Shown: piece by piece, positions 23,252-36,930 of the stretch | Layout of the letters: every line of letters begins with the position of its first letter | Position numbering within the stretch: the stretch's first letter is position 1 | From: Oxytricha trifallax | Lineage: Eukaryota > Ciliophora > Spirotrichea > Sporadotrichida > Oxytrichidae | Assembly (NCBI GenBank): GCA_000711775.1 | Contig: ARYC01019300.1 | Coordinates: 1 to 64,000, forward strand | Direction of reading: 5' to 3' | Length of the DNA: 64,000 bases | Program-made: the position numbers and the translations under genes | Notes under the pieces: generated by a model | Told to the model about the DNA's origin: nothing | The model's database searches: none | The model's input: the letters and a program-made list of their open reading frames with translations, nothing else

Positions 23252-25680
23252 TATCCTAAAATGGGCTTCTAATTACTTGAATAATCAATTTACCTGATTC
23301 CCAAAAAATGGTAATTTTATTTCACTCTTATAAAATAATTCAAAATTAAACTGTTTAAAATTCTTACAATATTCTCCCTAATTTATCCAAACTTTTTATT
23401 GTATACACTTTAGTTATTTAATTTTTAAATACTTAGAAACTGTTTTTAATTAATTTATTTGAGCACTTTAATTTTTGCTTTCATTTTTAATTTAATTATT
23501 TTGAAAGAACTCTCTTAATTATAAATAGGAAAGATTAGATGAAATCACGAATTTTGAGATTTATTAATATTAATTTTGAAATTTAAGAAAGAGTAATAAA
23601 ATTAGAATAATACATTTATCATAGATAAAGTATAAGGGTTACCAGTCTTAAGTAAATTGATTTGAAATAAATAATTAACGATGGAATATTAATTTAAGCC
23701 AATTTAGAGAACAAAAAGTATTTAAAGAAATTAATAAAACAATACAAGGAATGCTATCGCTCAAAGCGATTTAATCATTTTTAATATTAATATTTATTTA
23801 ATAGCAGGCATTTGCAATTCTTTGCTTCTCTATTACAGAATTTACAGTTTTTATAACGCTCTTTGGAATTTGCTTAACAAGGAATTAACTTTGACTAATT
23901 ATTATTAAATTTAAGTTGATGAATTTTCCCTTCAAATGGACAGATGGCTTACTTAAATTTTTAGTTAAATAGAGATTTATTTAGTTGTAAGGGCTTTGCG
24001 CACAGAGCGATTCTGTACAATTCATCATTAATTGCTACATTTCTTGCGAAATCGAGGAATTCTCGCCATTTATGCAATCTTTAATCATAATTATTTTAAA
24101 TGTAAAATTTGCTGAGCATAATTGAGCACTCTATGCTTTCCGAATTATTAATTTCAGTTTATTGAATTAATCCATAAAGATTATTCTCGGCACCTAAAAA
24201 TTCTTTCATAAATTGAAATTCACTTATTTAGGCATTATTTACTTGATTTAAAATAGCTTCTAGGTTTATTTAAGATACAATTTGCACTATTTTATCATTA
24301 TTTTCAAAGTAATACCAGTTTCAAGCGAATTCTTTCAAAACAGTATAGTGTAGTTTTGGGGGATCGAACAGTTCAATTAACAAAATTGGAGTTTACAAGG
24401 TATTTAGTTTTGAAATTATTGATCCTCCTTAATTATCATAATTTACGAAATCATATTGTGAAAATCGAGTAATTGTAACAAACATAAAACTATTATAGTT
24501 ACAGTCTTGAATTAATCCAAGAATATTATTTAAATCCAATATTGTTGCTTAAAATTGCCTCAATTTTATTGATATCTTTAAGTGAAAAAAATAGCTATTA
24601 AATGCATTATTCCTTGCAAATATATTTGATAGAACCCATGATTTAATTTAAAGCATTAAATAGCTAAAATACCTTGAAAAGGTTTTTAATTTCTTATTCG
24701 GAAATGTCATTTAATTAATTTATAGAATCAACTTTAATTTCAGATAATATCTAAACTGAATACATTTTTCCAACCGCGACTTATAATAAAAATTTCTATT
24801 AATTCGAAATATAAATGTCGGGTGCGACTCGTACCAGCTATCTAAATAAAAGAAAATTATGCTCTGATTCTTTGTTATTAATTTAATTTTAACTTTTTTC
24901 ACTTTTATTGATATCAATATTTGTAAATTATTCATTTTGAGGCAAGTCATAATTAAATTAATTTGAATTTAAATTTGATTATCCAGTTTAAAAAAATATT
25001 GTGACTAAAAATTCTTTTAGTTATAGTTTGAAATTCTCTAAGATTCATAGTTTAAATTTTGCTGCATTTAATTTTTAATAATCTTTTAATTTTAATCTTA
25101 TAAATTTAGATTTGATTTAAGTAAAACTTTTGATAGATCAACTTTTTTGATAAATTTATTAGATCCTCTAAAATCGCTTGATTTAATAATTAATCTATTA
25201 CTGATATCTTTTTGCTAATTTGATTAAAATTAAGATAACCTGTTAATCAAATATATACCCAATTTAAGTCGAAAATACAAGGTTGTTTAATAATACTTTT
25301 GAAATGAAAAATTTTGAGGAAGAAAATTAATATTATAAAAATTAAAATTAAAAGTTGTTTATAAGTCAAAAAATGTACGGTAAAATCGAAAACCCCAAAT
25401 TTCAAATATTCAAAATGAATAGTTTTTCACTTACGATAAAAGCTATGCTATTTTTTATAATAATATTATTAATAACAATTTATTCTTTCTACTTTAGTTA
25501 GGTTTATCTTTTTCTCAATAACTCATATCTTGACTATTATAATTGCTGCTATTTTTCTTAACCCTTTATTACCTTAGTTTAATTTTGAACTCGAACCAAC
25601 TTTTAGATTTATAAATGCTTTAATCATTTATTAATTACACTCAAATTATTCTTGATAATTTAGACTTAAACTTTAAAACT
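23252..25680. other. AT-rich spacer
   Basis: No gene or repeat could be supported. A few bases of GC-rich sequence begin only at about 25690, where element B starts. Confidence 0.55.
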
Positions 25681-25873
25681 TCCCCTCGAATATTTTGTGC
25701 CCTTAAACCTGCAAGCCTGCACCAGTTCGTGTTCACGCGCCGCCCTAAATTGCCTCTATTTTCCAAGTCCTCACTTCCCGTCTTCGCTCTTCGCTGCCTA
25801 TAAAAAGCGTGAATAATAAACTTGAAATTCGAGGGAAATTGAATGTAAGAGCCTTGTAATTTTCATTTCAAAT

Positions 25874-27624
25874 TCAATTAACTGTTCTTAATTCAACTTA
25901 AAAAGCTCTCCTTAGTAATATTTAATACTCGCAAAAATCGAATTAAATTAGGCCACTCTTGCTAGCAAGCCCCGCTTATTAACATAGCACTTTCGCTTAG
26001 CTCACAAATCTTTGAGCGAAATCGATTCCAAGGCCGCTGTCAACACGTGATAAAAGTAGCTCCTCACCAGGTTCTAGTTGATCCTGATAATATTCATGCC
26101 CTGCTCTTTCATGAATGCTGCCCAGTAGCCCCTAAAAAGGTGAACTCCAAGCGACTTGCTTTGATTATGCCCTGGTATTCAAAGGGTTCAAGTCTCGATT
26201 TTTCATCCAAGAGTACATCAATTCAACAGGTGAAATTCTATTGTGATAAGGCCCTAATAAATTATTGGCAAAGCCAAATCAAGTTACTTTTTCATGATAC
26301 TTTGTGATCTGTGAAAAGGCGCATTATCAAGTAGAATTAAAGTATTTTCTCTCCAACTAGTGTCAACTGAATCCAATACATTCACTAGTTTGCATAAGAA
26401 GTATATGAATGAGTGTTAGTTAGTTCTTCCATGATTAACTGTATAGTACAGCTCTCCTGTACTTGAAACTCCAATAATTAAATTCATTTACTTAAGTCTC
26501 TGTGTAACTCTGTTTTTTACATAAGGGGCAGTCCAACCTCTGTGTCTTGAATCAGTTTAATTAAGAGTTGATTCATCAATATTGATTATTCACTTACCCT
26601 TACTTAAGTGTTCCAAGAATTACTGTGCTGCATACTATCTTTATAACTTACTACTATTGCTATTATGCAATGTTGAAATCTACTTGATTTATTTATAAGT
26701 CATCATTAATTTATTCTTCAAGAATCTTCTTATCATTTACTTGCTGCACCTTAACTAAATATTCTTCTGTAAACTGTGCTGTATATCAGAAACCTGCACT
26801 GGTTAAGTGTTATACATTAACATATTAACGATATGAGTGCGTGCTCTGCTATGCAGTTTCTTATACTTGTCTCTATTAATTTATTTTAGATTCCAAAATT
26901 AAGTTTTCTTTATTGGGCTTTTTAAGTACCTTTCTTAATTTATAGTATGATATACCAAGTCTATCCATTATTTAAAAGTAAGTTAACTTTTCTATAACTC
27001 TTAATCTAAGTGATTCCTCTGCAAGTTTAAGTTCCTACTCTTACAATTACTTCTCCTTTCTTAACTATTTTTGGAGTCTACGAGGAACTATTGCATTCAA
27101 TTATGTATGCTAACAAAAAATCGGAATTTCGTCTTTTACTTTATGATTCTCAATAACTTTGGCTTCAAGAGTTTTTAAATCAAAATCTGAACCTCTTTCC
27201 ATCAAACTCTAAGGTTCTAAATATGATTATTTATACTACGTGTAAAGCTTTGGCACTAGCTAACCAAGAGTGTAAATTTAATTATCATTAAGTAATGATT
27301 CTTTAGCTCCTATTTTAATACTCTCTCTATATTTTTCTTTAGGGTCTATGATAAATCCATCGATTTCAAACTCTGAAATTTCATCACGAATTTCATTGAA
27401 TAATGAAATAGTATCTTTTGCACTTACTTCTTCTATATTCACATCTGCAAGAGTTATGTTTCTCTAGTAAAGCATATTAGTTGTTAAGTATTCTGCATGA
27501 TCTTGAGAATCTTCTGAACCACTGAGCTCTACTCCTCACTTGAACTATTACCATCATAATCTTTTTCTTCTAACTTTAAGAAATCTGACAGTCTTGACTG
27601 TCGTTTTTTAGAATATGATTCCAT
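25874..27624 (-). pseudogene. IS630/Tc1-mariner-type DDE transposase, element B
   Basis: Start ATG 27624 (MESYSKKRQSRLSDFLK). After a charged N-terminal half with DRLGISYYKLRKVLK, the catalytic domain shows IINIDESTLN (first Asp at 26575-26577), SRHRGWTAP, LILLDNAPFH (second Asp at 26326-26328) and RISPVELMYSWMK (Glu at 26222-26224). The spacing between second Asp and Glu is about 34 residues, as in D34/35E transposases. TGA interrupts twice in the main frame (before YTAQFTEEY and before IINIDES), and there are frame changes near 27.5, 26.63 and 26.24 kb. Pseudogene, but the family is clear. Confidence 0.85.
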
Positions 27625-27813
27625 AAACGGATTCCTAAATTTAATAATATTGAATTCTCTTCGTGCTGGTAGGAATTCCGCTAGCGGAAATTGGACCGTG
27701 CTGGCAAGATATCATTATCATGAAAAGCACTCTTTAGTTTTAGTAACGGTAGTGTCTTCCTGTCTAAACTGACCTATAAAAAATGGTGAAAGGCACCTAC
27801 CTTTTAAATTTTA

Positions 27814-28574
27814 ATGAACCAAGGATAACTTACTGGTATCAATGTTCAAGAACTAACCTAGGAATGCAAAAGTAAAAAAGAGCTACACAACTTTCTTGCT
27901 TAAGACTGCCATGCTTTCTTAACCAAAGCGGACTCCACCAACATTTATTTCCTTGAGTAAATCATAAGAGCAGAGAAAAAAGTAACGATTAACTTACCTC
28001 TGTAACTGTTATTATAGTGTTTAAGAAGAGATGGTGTAAAAGTGTCAGCAGTGCCTCAAATCGATGGACTTACAGCCTAAGACTTTTCGATTATGCAAAA
28101 AGATCTGCAAAACTGTTGTAATACTTGCCTGATGAACGAGATTGGGTCCACCTAGACAGATAATGGATTTGCGACTTGCTCTTCACCCTAGACACCGAAG
28201 GTGTCTCCCAGATGATTAATGATGCAATGCTGTAACGAAGTGAAAAACGAAAGTAAAACAGAATTCGTTATAGAAATGAAACCAGAGTTAATGGACGCTC
28301 TCAGCAGATGCCTTAACTTTAGCAGTAAGTTTACTCTCTCTTAATTTCGTGTGTAGCTGAGCGAGGTAAAGCAGTGAATCTAGTAAAGGATTAATCTAAA
28401 AGAAAGAGAACTCGTGATTAAATGTAGGAGAAAAAATATCATGAAGTAGCTTTATAAGATAAACAGGAATTCTTGCAGTAAACTACAAAGTTGAAGCAAG
28501 AACATGACAATTTGGAAAGTGAGTTGCTTGACTTACGCAAGATGAGAGATCAGTTTATGCTCAATAACAACTGA
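27814..28574 (+). pseudogene. Small basic/coiled-coil protein, element B (decayed)
   Basis: ATG 27814; first exon to 27981, a 36-bp GTAACG..TATAG intron, then DGLTAQDFSIM, DERDWVHLDRQW, a second intron (GTAAGTTTAC..TGTGTAG) and SERGKAVNLVKDQSKRKRTR followed by a Leu/Gln/Glu-rich helix to TGA 28572-28574. It aligns with the intact gene in element A over its whole length, and the second intron falls at the same codon. Frame changes near 28105 and 28268 break it. Confidence 0.75.
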
Positions 28575-28883
28575 TTGAATCTGCTTAGCGCAGCTGAGAA
28601 CTTCAGATTTTGAATGCTGCTGCTTCTATTCCTCCATGAAAATCTGTATACTATTAATAGCAAAAACTTGAATGCGGTGAATTGCTTTAAAAAATTAAGA
28701 TAAATTTCATATTCTTAATCTTGGTTTTCTCTCTAAATTTTTATGGTTTATGTCACTTTTAAAGTGCCTTCTCTCACTTGATGTCTTCTTCAATCAACTT
28801 TCAATTGTCTTTTCACTCTCTGGCAGCTCTGTATAAGTGCAAGTGAATGTTTAATCTCTGGCACTGCGACAAGTATAAAGATC

Positions 28884-31800
28884 TCAAGTCTTATTTTATT
28901 CTTTGATTTAGTCAAGCTTTTATTATCCTTTTACTAATCTCATCATTGAACTTGTTGTTCTACCTCTACTTTTGGATCTCTCTCTGCTTTGAGCCATAGT
29001 AATCTCTTGGTGCAACCGCTTTAAATTCTTATGCACCAATTTCTATACCTCTTCAAACGGTTTATTTTGCAGCACTGGATTTTAACTCATCTTCTCTTGT
29101 ATTACCTCTATGAGAGTTGGTTAATAAAAATACAATTTACTTTATTCAGTTGGCTCTTCAACTTAGACAGACTCTTTAAGTTCTCAATTTTTTCTTTCTT
29201 CTCTTCTTCAATTGGATGGATTGCTTCGTTATAAGATTTCTCAGTGAGTCTTATAAGGTGTTCAACAATTTCTCGTACCTGCTTATCATTCTCATTCTTA
29301 TTCTTATTGGAAACTTCTGCAGTTATCTATTCTTGAGGCACCAAATTTGATTCAATTGAATTTTCAATTGCTTCTTATTGATTTTACAAAATTGATTATA
29401 CTTAATTGTACTTGCGATCAAGAATAAGGTCTGCTTCATTTTACTCAACTACGAGCAGCTGCTCTGCACTACTTTTAAAAGCTAATTTATATAACACTCT
29501 CTGCCATCTACCTTTGGTGTTGAGCCCACCAATCCTACCAATGATTTATTCTTCAGATCTTTTTGTAAAAACATCAGCGATAATTAAATATGAACCACCA
29601 TTTTAATCGATTGCATCATTCGTTTATATGTCTGTGCCTCTACCCTATGCTTCATTCAACAAGTAAATTCCATAGTTCTTGCTTGCAATCTTCATTAAAT
29701 GCCTGCCTTCAATGACAGATTCAATTACAGCAGCGTGGCCGTGGCTGAAAATTGTGAAATCAAAGCCTTAATATTAAAGGCCTTATTCAATAGTGCTGTA
29801 ATTTGCAGAGGCAACAATTAAAACTGGGGAATTTGCTACTTAATCTTTATGATTTCCTTGATTTTTGTCAAATAATTTCATTGGTTTGAATCTCGAGCAA
29901 GTCTGGCAGCTAAGTTTTCTTGTCTTTTTACAACTTATCAAGTGTAGGGAACACCATAGGTGTGCTTTACAAAGCTAAGTTAAGGCAATTATATTCGGTT
30001 TGAGAAAGATGGTTGCCTTAAAACCCAAACAATACCTTTAGCTTGCTTGTAGAAAATGAGTTAGTTTACAATTTTTTCACTAGAACCATCAAATAAAATC
30101 CTATCGTACTCGTCAGCCAGCACGATACTCTCGTGCCACACACTCATGAATTTAGGATTCTTCGTTTATTTCTTTTGTTGTGGCTGAGTAAAGAAATAAA
30201 TACCTGCGCTTTTTGCAATGAAATTAAAGTTTGAATTAAGGGCCATTGCACTAATTAACTTTTAGAATTTCTTTAAATCCCTCTAAACCAAGTGCTCATT
30301 CTTACTAATTATGATTACGGATAGCTTGGTTTTAAGAGCTATAAGAATGGCTAGTGCAATAGAAATTAAAATCTTGCCATTTCCAATACCAAAATGAATT
30401 AAATGGCTTGATTGTAAGTTATCGCAAATGTAGTTAATGCACAAAAATTGTGAACTATATAACTTAAATCCATGATTTTGCTGCAGTTTTTTCTAAATCT
30501 TCACTCACACTCAACCTTTCATTTGAAAACTTTTAATTGAAAGCCCTTACTAATTAGTGCATAACGTTAGCACTCTCAAAGAGTTAAATTAGTTCTGCAA
30601 CAATTTTATCAGAGAATGCTTCCATATTGCGAGGTAGCTGCAAAATTCGTTGAATTTCAGAACAGTCACCATTAAGGCAGTTTTCAATATTATTGCTTGT
30701 AAGACTTTCATTCTTTTCAACCTAGGCTTCTATTAATTACTGTTGAAGCCTCTTGATTTACTCAATCTTACCAACCCATTGCACTTCTCTATTCTATAGT
30801 CTTTATGCAAGGCCTTTCATAAAGTAAACAATGGTGTTTTAATCTATAACCTCTTACTTCTGTAAGAATGTAGACCTGGTTAATGAAATGCAATCTTTTT
30901 AAGAATCAACAGTTGGACAGCAACTTAAAGCACAAATTCTCACGAAGTGCTCTGTATATTAAACTGGAATATCTCTGATTAAGTGCAAGCCGCATTGTTT
31001 GAGTATAGTAATGAAAGGCACATTCAATATAAAGAATGAAGAAGGTTTTAACCTTCTAACTTGAGGGTCAATTGAGAATAATTACCAGGTATCACTCATA
31101 TATTGAATTACATAAGGGTTTGGATCATCAGGTTTTTCACTTGAGCAAGCTGCTAAGTGAAGGCTGAAGCTGTGTTGAAGAATACGTAATTTGACAGGCC
31201 TAGTGCTTACCTTGAATTAGGCGAGCGAATTAATAATAAAATTGATTCAAAAATAAGTGAGTCTTCAACTTCGACTTTTTCTCCCATATAATAACTCAGA
31301 GCGGCTAAAAAGATACGAGGCTTGGAATCTTGATCTAAATTACTATTGCTGAGAATTAAATCCACCAGCAGGGAGAACAGGTCCTAGTGTATTTATTGAT
31401 CATTGACGTTCTCAAAATTGTTTAAGAAGGATAAAATTGACTGAGTGTTACGAGTCACTATTTCTTGCAAGATGCAAGACCTTTCATAAAATTTAGAATT
31501 TTTGTAATTTTCAAAGTGTTTAATTAACACCTCGTGGCCGATGATCGCGCCGTAGTTTATAAAGAGTTGAGGTAAGGGTTCTTTATCATGTTTCTAATCG
31601 CTTGCACAGCTTACGCTCGTAGTGAAATCACTCACCTTCATCTCTTCGTCGATTGCAGATAGTTCAGGAGGCTCTGAAATTACCAATTTACTTTCGTGGC
31701 TGTGCTTCACCACTTACTTGGGTTTATTGTTATTTAAATACTTTCTCACGTACTACTTAAAATCCTTAGTCTTTTCAAAGCCTGCAAAATCCACCTGCTT

Positions 31801-32085
31801 CAGCAGTAAATTAAAGTTGTTTTAGTGCAGAAATTCCTTTGCACGATTGATTTTAACACTGTCTTGTGCATTTTTATATTCAGATTTTATATATTTAGGT
31901 TTAACCACATCTTCAAGATTTACACTGGCTATTAGATTTTCAAAAATCTGAGGTAAGTTTTCTTGTTCGGGTACCATTTCTGGCACCTCCTAATCATTAA
32001 TAGGTTTTAAATAGAAGGTAATATCAAAGATTTTATCTTGCCAGTTTCTTATTGAGAAGTTGAGGAGGGTCAATCTTAGAAGCCA
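28884..32085 (-). pseudogene. SecA-like DEAD-type ATPase, element B
   Basis: A long minus-strand protein of about 1000 codons. The N-terminal half (to about 30.6 kb) is helical and unrecognised. Then follow HFGIGNGKILISIALAIL (Walker A, 30373-30390), KNEHLVQRDLKKFQ, SIVLADEYDRILFDG (Walker B region, SecA has DEVD here) and, near 29.6 kb, NEAQGRGTDI, NGGSYLII and SEEQIIGRIGGLN, the counterparts of SecA motifs V and VI. TGA or frame changes occur near 32040, 31100, 30430, 29900 and 29087. ATP-driven translocase or helicase activity is inferred from family; its role in a transposon is unknown. Confidence 0.75.
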
Positions 32086-32700
32086 TCTAAAATCCAGTGG
32101 CTGGATTCATCTAGTTTATGGTAGATTTTAATGATTAATTCGATTGGATTTTAATACTAAATAGCTGGATTATTAACATTTGGATTGGATTTTTGCAAAT
32201 TTACACAGAGATATTTCACATTTTCGTCTCTATCATCCGAATTTATAGCTAGCTAGGAGAGATTTCACTTCAAATAGATATAATTCACTATTACTAACAT
32301 AACTAGCAGCTTTAAGTCTCAAAGTGATGAATGGTGGAAGAGCAATGATAATTTTTAGAAATTTTCGAGCTCAAGCCCATGCAAAATTGGCTTTTATAAA
32401 ACATATAGAAATCGCGAAATCCGTTATAATTCAAAAGCCTTGCCTGTCTATAACTGAATAATGGCGAATTGCTAGAAGTTAATGGTACTAAAAATGGAAA
32501 TTTTGGGTAGAAGGTTTTAAGGTCGAAAAAGGGGCTCTGGCTTAAGCCAAAAGACTGGATTTTAGGGGTTGCCAGTGTAGGGGGAAGGAAAATGTTGGAA
32601 AAAAGGGGAAGTTAATAGGGAAAGGTACTGGATTTTTAGTTTGTTTCGAGTTGACTAATCATTCTTAATCAATTTGTACGGATAAGTGCGAAGAGAAATC

Positions 32701-34600
32701 AAGATTCAATATACACTGTTTTTCACGGACTTGCTTTCTAAGGACCGTAAAGTGGCACTTTCAAATATAGTTAAAAAGCCTTAATTTAATTTTTTCGTAT
32801 TAACACATTTAATTAAATTCGTTTACGCACTTATCAAATTCTTATGCACACACTATATTGGGGTTTACGTGTAAACTTAATCCAATTTTTTCCCTTTGAT
32901 TGAGTTTCCACTCCTTTTGGAATGGATTAAATTAGCCCTTCTTTCTAAAGTTTTTTCCCAATTAATTTTCTAAGGAAGTTGAAGTCTCCCATCACTATTA
33001 TTCGTTGTTTCTGGCATTAATTTTTCGACGATTTAATCATGTACAATCATTGCTTCAGATTGCAGTTGAAATTTGTGTTGATGTTTTTTGGAGAATTATA
33101 ATAATATTTGAGCTTCATCGCCAAGATTTAAAATGTTGGCGATGCATAGCCAACTTATAAAATGTTGGCGATGAAGCTGAAAAATAAATAATTAAGTTTA
33201 ACTTAAATATTTTAACATTACTTATATATGATTAGCTAATGATATAAGACTACTATATAAATATAAATTTAAATTACTAAAAATGCTTAATTGAAAAATA
33301 TAAATACAAAAATATAACGTAAGTAATCATTTATATAATGAATCCTGAGTTTCTTTTTAAACTTTTTAATAATTCTATCTAAATTTAATCAAAGTAAAAA
33401 AACGATAGAACAATTTTCTAAATAATCCCTATTATGGCTAATTTGTGGATAATAAATTATCCTTATAAATAAATCATGAATCTTAATAATTCTTGATAAA
33501 CTTCATATAAATCTATATAGACTTAGTATAATTCTAAATAGAATTGTTTGAATCCTTAATCAAACATATTATACATTAGTTATAATTTATAAGATTGTTT
33601 TATTTTAAAAACTATAGATAATGAAAAATTTATTATATATTCAACTTAAACTATAATATTATTTTACTTACATATCATATTACTACTTTAAATTTATAAT
33701 GTTTTATATATAATCATTCAGCTCTTCATATTTTTATTTATATATTATTATTAAAGCCTAGTATTTAGATTTAAAGTCATTTATATATATTCTCTTGTAA
33801 AACTGAATTAAGCACACTATGAATTTTAACTGATTTTTGAATGAGTGAATAACCTTTTCTAAAGTCTTTAACTTCATCGCTAGAATATGGGGGGATATAT
33901 ACAGTGAAAATGCAATAGAAATTTTTCTATATTTAGGATTGTCCAAGCGATGTACTACATCAGTGTTCTTTTATGGTTTTCCTATTTTATTATCCATTAT
34001 TTAATACAAGCACTACTACTTTCCTTGCTAATTAGATTTGTGCTACGTTTTTGTTATTTATTCCAATTAGTATTTATAGTCTCGTTTCCACGAATCCTAT
34101 TTGATCTGGGCTTTTTTCCTCAATGTATCATTATCTAATCATGCTTAAGCTTTGAACTGAATCCTCTCACATTTATAATCAAATGTTAATTCTCAGTATT
34201 ACGCAGCTGTTTGACTTTTTTGCTGATTATCTAATCCCGTATTATACCCCCTTTAGCTTTCTGCTAATCTTTCTGTTCTTCTAACACACCTTTCAACTTC
34301 TCTTACTAGTTGTTAGAAATAAGTTGATGGCTATTTTTCAATGTTATATTGAATCAGTCTAAATTTTTGTAACTTTATTATTTTGTTTAGACATTTTGGT
34401 TATTATTTTGCTAAACATTTGAATTTTGGCTTGAACATTTAAAGAAATCTTTTACTGGTTTCAGCATTTATGGGTTGTTTTCATCGTTTTCCTCCGTACA
34501 TACTGGTAGCTTACTTCACTTTTGCTCCAATAGCTGTATTGTCTCCATCTAGTTCCCACCTTTTCCCTTGTTTAACTATTTATATTATTTTAACCAATTT
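32701..34600. other. AT-rich spacer
   Basis: No supportable gene. Contains the small hairpin cluster listed next. The open frames at 33.76-34.14 kb have no coding character. Confidence 0.5.
33111..33178. repeat. Nested hairpin cluster
   Basis: AGCTTCATCGCCAA (33111-33124) pairs with TTGGCGATGAAGCT (33165-33178); between them GTTGGC and GCCAAC form a second inner stem around GATGCATA. Three related GTTGGCGATG units within 70 bp in otherwise AT-only DNA; may be the scar or core of a tiny inverted-repeat element. Confidence 0.5.
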
Positions 34601-34609
34601 TTATCGTTA

Positions 34610-34870
34610 AAACCCCAAAGATCAATTAAGACACGAAGATTGGGTAAAGAACAATTAGTTTAAAAATTAATTATTATTGGCGTATAATTATAATGTTTGG
34701 GCAAATTATTTAAACTATTGGCTCGATTAATTGTCCTTATAAAATAATATAATCAGGGTGAGTAAATTTGATTTTAGCCTAATTATATTTAATTTCTGCC
34801 AATAATAATTAATTTTTAATCTAATTGTTCTTAATCCCATTCTTCATGTCTTAATTGATATATGGGGTTT
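34610..34870. mobile_element. 261-bp MITE with C4A3 termini, copy 1
   Basis: Begins AAACCCCAAAGATCAATTAA and ends with the inverted form ..TTAATTGATATATGGGGTTT, both flanked by TA. It matches copy 2 at 54079-54340 in inverted orientation along most of its length (shared ATTATAATGTTTGGGC, and CAATTAATCGAGCCAATAG in inverse form). No coding capacity. The CCCC/GGGG tips resemble TBE ends but the inner sequence is different. Confidence 0.8.
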
Positions 34871-36780
34871 TATCTCCTCTTAAGTATCAAGTAATATTAA
34901 ATATCTAAAATATTATTTTTTACAAGACATTAAAAATCACTAAGTTTAATGTTTGGAAGCCACATATCAACTTAACCTCACTATTAAAATATGCTTTTTC
35001 TCTATTGGCTGATATTGACCTTATCCATCACATTTACAAATTAACCTTGCATAATATTTCTTTATTTTTAATTTTACTGGCCATATATACATACTCATCA
35101 ATTATTTAAAATTACTCTCTACTCTTATTGGTATATAAATTTTAAGATTTTTTCTTTTAAAAATCTCTCTTTTACTTCTAATGAATTTAAATCATCTAAA
35201 CAATCTTAATAAAAAGTAAAAGCTTTTATTCTATTGCACCAGAATGTTTTTCCCTTTAAATATTTTTAATTTATAAATAATTAATTTCTAAACTCCTATA
35301 TTGTTTTTCAGTGATCTTTATTTAATCTCTCTATATTATCTTTAATACCAGATAACGCTTTAAAATTCATATGTCTTTTTACTCATAATTTTAAATATCA
35401 ACAACATCCAAAAATTAAATAAATTCTAACTCAATTAAAAGTATGTTCTTAGAGTTATTTATTCACTTCATTAATTACTGATATAATTCTTTTATTCCTG
35501 GGAAATATACTTTATCTTTGACTTATATTGAAAGAAAATATTCTGTACTTTATATTTGAAAGCGAAGAGAAATCATTCATGCACCATTAAAACTAGTTTA
35601 ACCTTTGTTTCATTTTCTAGGCAATCTTAAAATTGTGCCTTCAATTTAATCCAATTATTTTGATATACTCTAATTATCAATGCTAAAAATTGCTCTATTT
35701 TATCTTAAGTACATAGCAGATTGATATCATTATTTACAAACATTAAATTCGATTTATTCAGTAAAATCTTTTTTTATTTCTTTGATAATTAATAAAGATA
35801 TAGTTTTGTAATTTATGCCTATGAAAATAAAATAGTTAGCAAAATTTATTTTCCATCAAATAAAATTTACATTCTTTAATTTAAGAAAACTTCTTAAGCT
35901 TCATTTTTTCTAGTAATTTCTTTTTCTCAATAAACGAATTTATTGATTCAAGAAATCCTAATTGTAATCGGAAATTATATAATTTTGATTGGAGTCATTT
36001 AGATACTTACTCTTACTTGGAAAATATTTTATAATTATTTATTTAATATAATATTCATAATTACCGTAAACTCTTAGTCTAAGGTAGGTTAAATTTACGA
36101 ATAAATTGAATCCGTGTTACCACTTATGCCCTCAGCTAATTCTACTTATAAAACAAATGTTTGTATACATACGAGTAGCAATTAATAACTTAAAATCTCT
36201 CTTATTATAGAAAGCATGGAATTTATTAACTTTTGGCAAGATATTATTAAATCCTATTATGTTCAAATCTACTCTGTTCTTACTTATTTCTGTTACAAGT
36301 ATTTTTGCTCTTGCCTAGAAATATTAAAATTAATTGATAAGCGATCATTCATACATTAACAAAGAATTTATTTAAGGAATAGACTTAATTTTATGTGATA
36401 TTATCTTAAATAATAAGTATACTTTTGTTTCAAGCGAGAAAGATAAGTCATAAATTATTAATATATTTATCACTGATACTAAAATTAATTAGAATTTTTA
36501 TGCAATATAGCAATATGTATATTTTTTAGGATAGTTTTTATAAGATTAGAACAAAAATCACTAATTTATAATGGAATTTCTTTGCATCACTTCTTTGTGT
36601 GTATTTTAACAGCAATCTTGACTTAATCAATTATTATCAACATTTAAAAATAGTACTTAGTTATAGGATATAAAACTTATAAAGTATCTTGCATAAATTA
36701 AAACTGTAATAAATGCAAAGTTACTTTAAAATAGAGGAAAAATTCTTACAAGCATATTTGAATTATGATAACTTTCTTCT
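34871..36780. other. AT-rich spacer
   Basis: Nothing supportable seen. Confidence 0.55.
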
Positions 36781-36784
36781 TTAA

Positions 36785-36930
36785 ACTGTTCATGCTCGCG
36801 AGGCTATGGGTTTAATGGGCATCAATGCTGATTAGGTAAACAAGATTGTGTCACTTAAATAATATTGGAGCCTCGTAAAAGTTATTAAAAGTATTTGTAA
36901 AAGTGGAGAAATGAAGGTGGTCATTTAGTC
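36785..36930 (+). other. Coding island, candidate MDS
   Basis: One frame reads TVHAREAMGLMGINADQVNK then YWSLVKVIKSICKSGEMK, clearly richer in GC and in varied residues than the AT spacer on both sides. The frame stays formally open further downstream, but composition reverts to AT-rich. Family unknown. Confidence 0.4.

Larger units (their letters stand above)
25690..32700. mobile_element. Element B: ~7-kb three-gene transposon with a SecA-like gene
   Basis: Order is transposase (-), small split gene (+), large SecA-like gene (-), matching element A in order and orientation. The block is visibly richer in GC than its surroundings (from about 25690 to 32700). No terminal inverted repeats or target duplication were found by eye, so the borders are approximate. 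Every gene has at least one frame change, so this copy is decayed. Confidence 0.6.

Noticed and set aside
26047..26307. 86-codon plus-strand reading frame
   Set aside because: Antisense to the C-terminal part of the element B transposase, which has recognisable DDE motifs.
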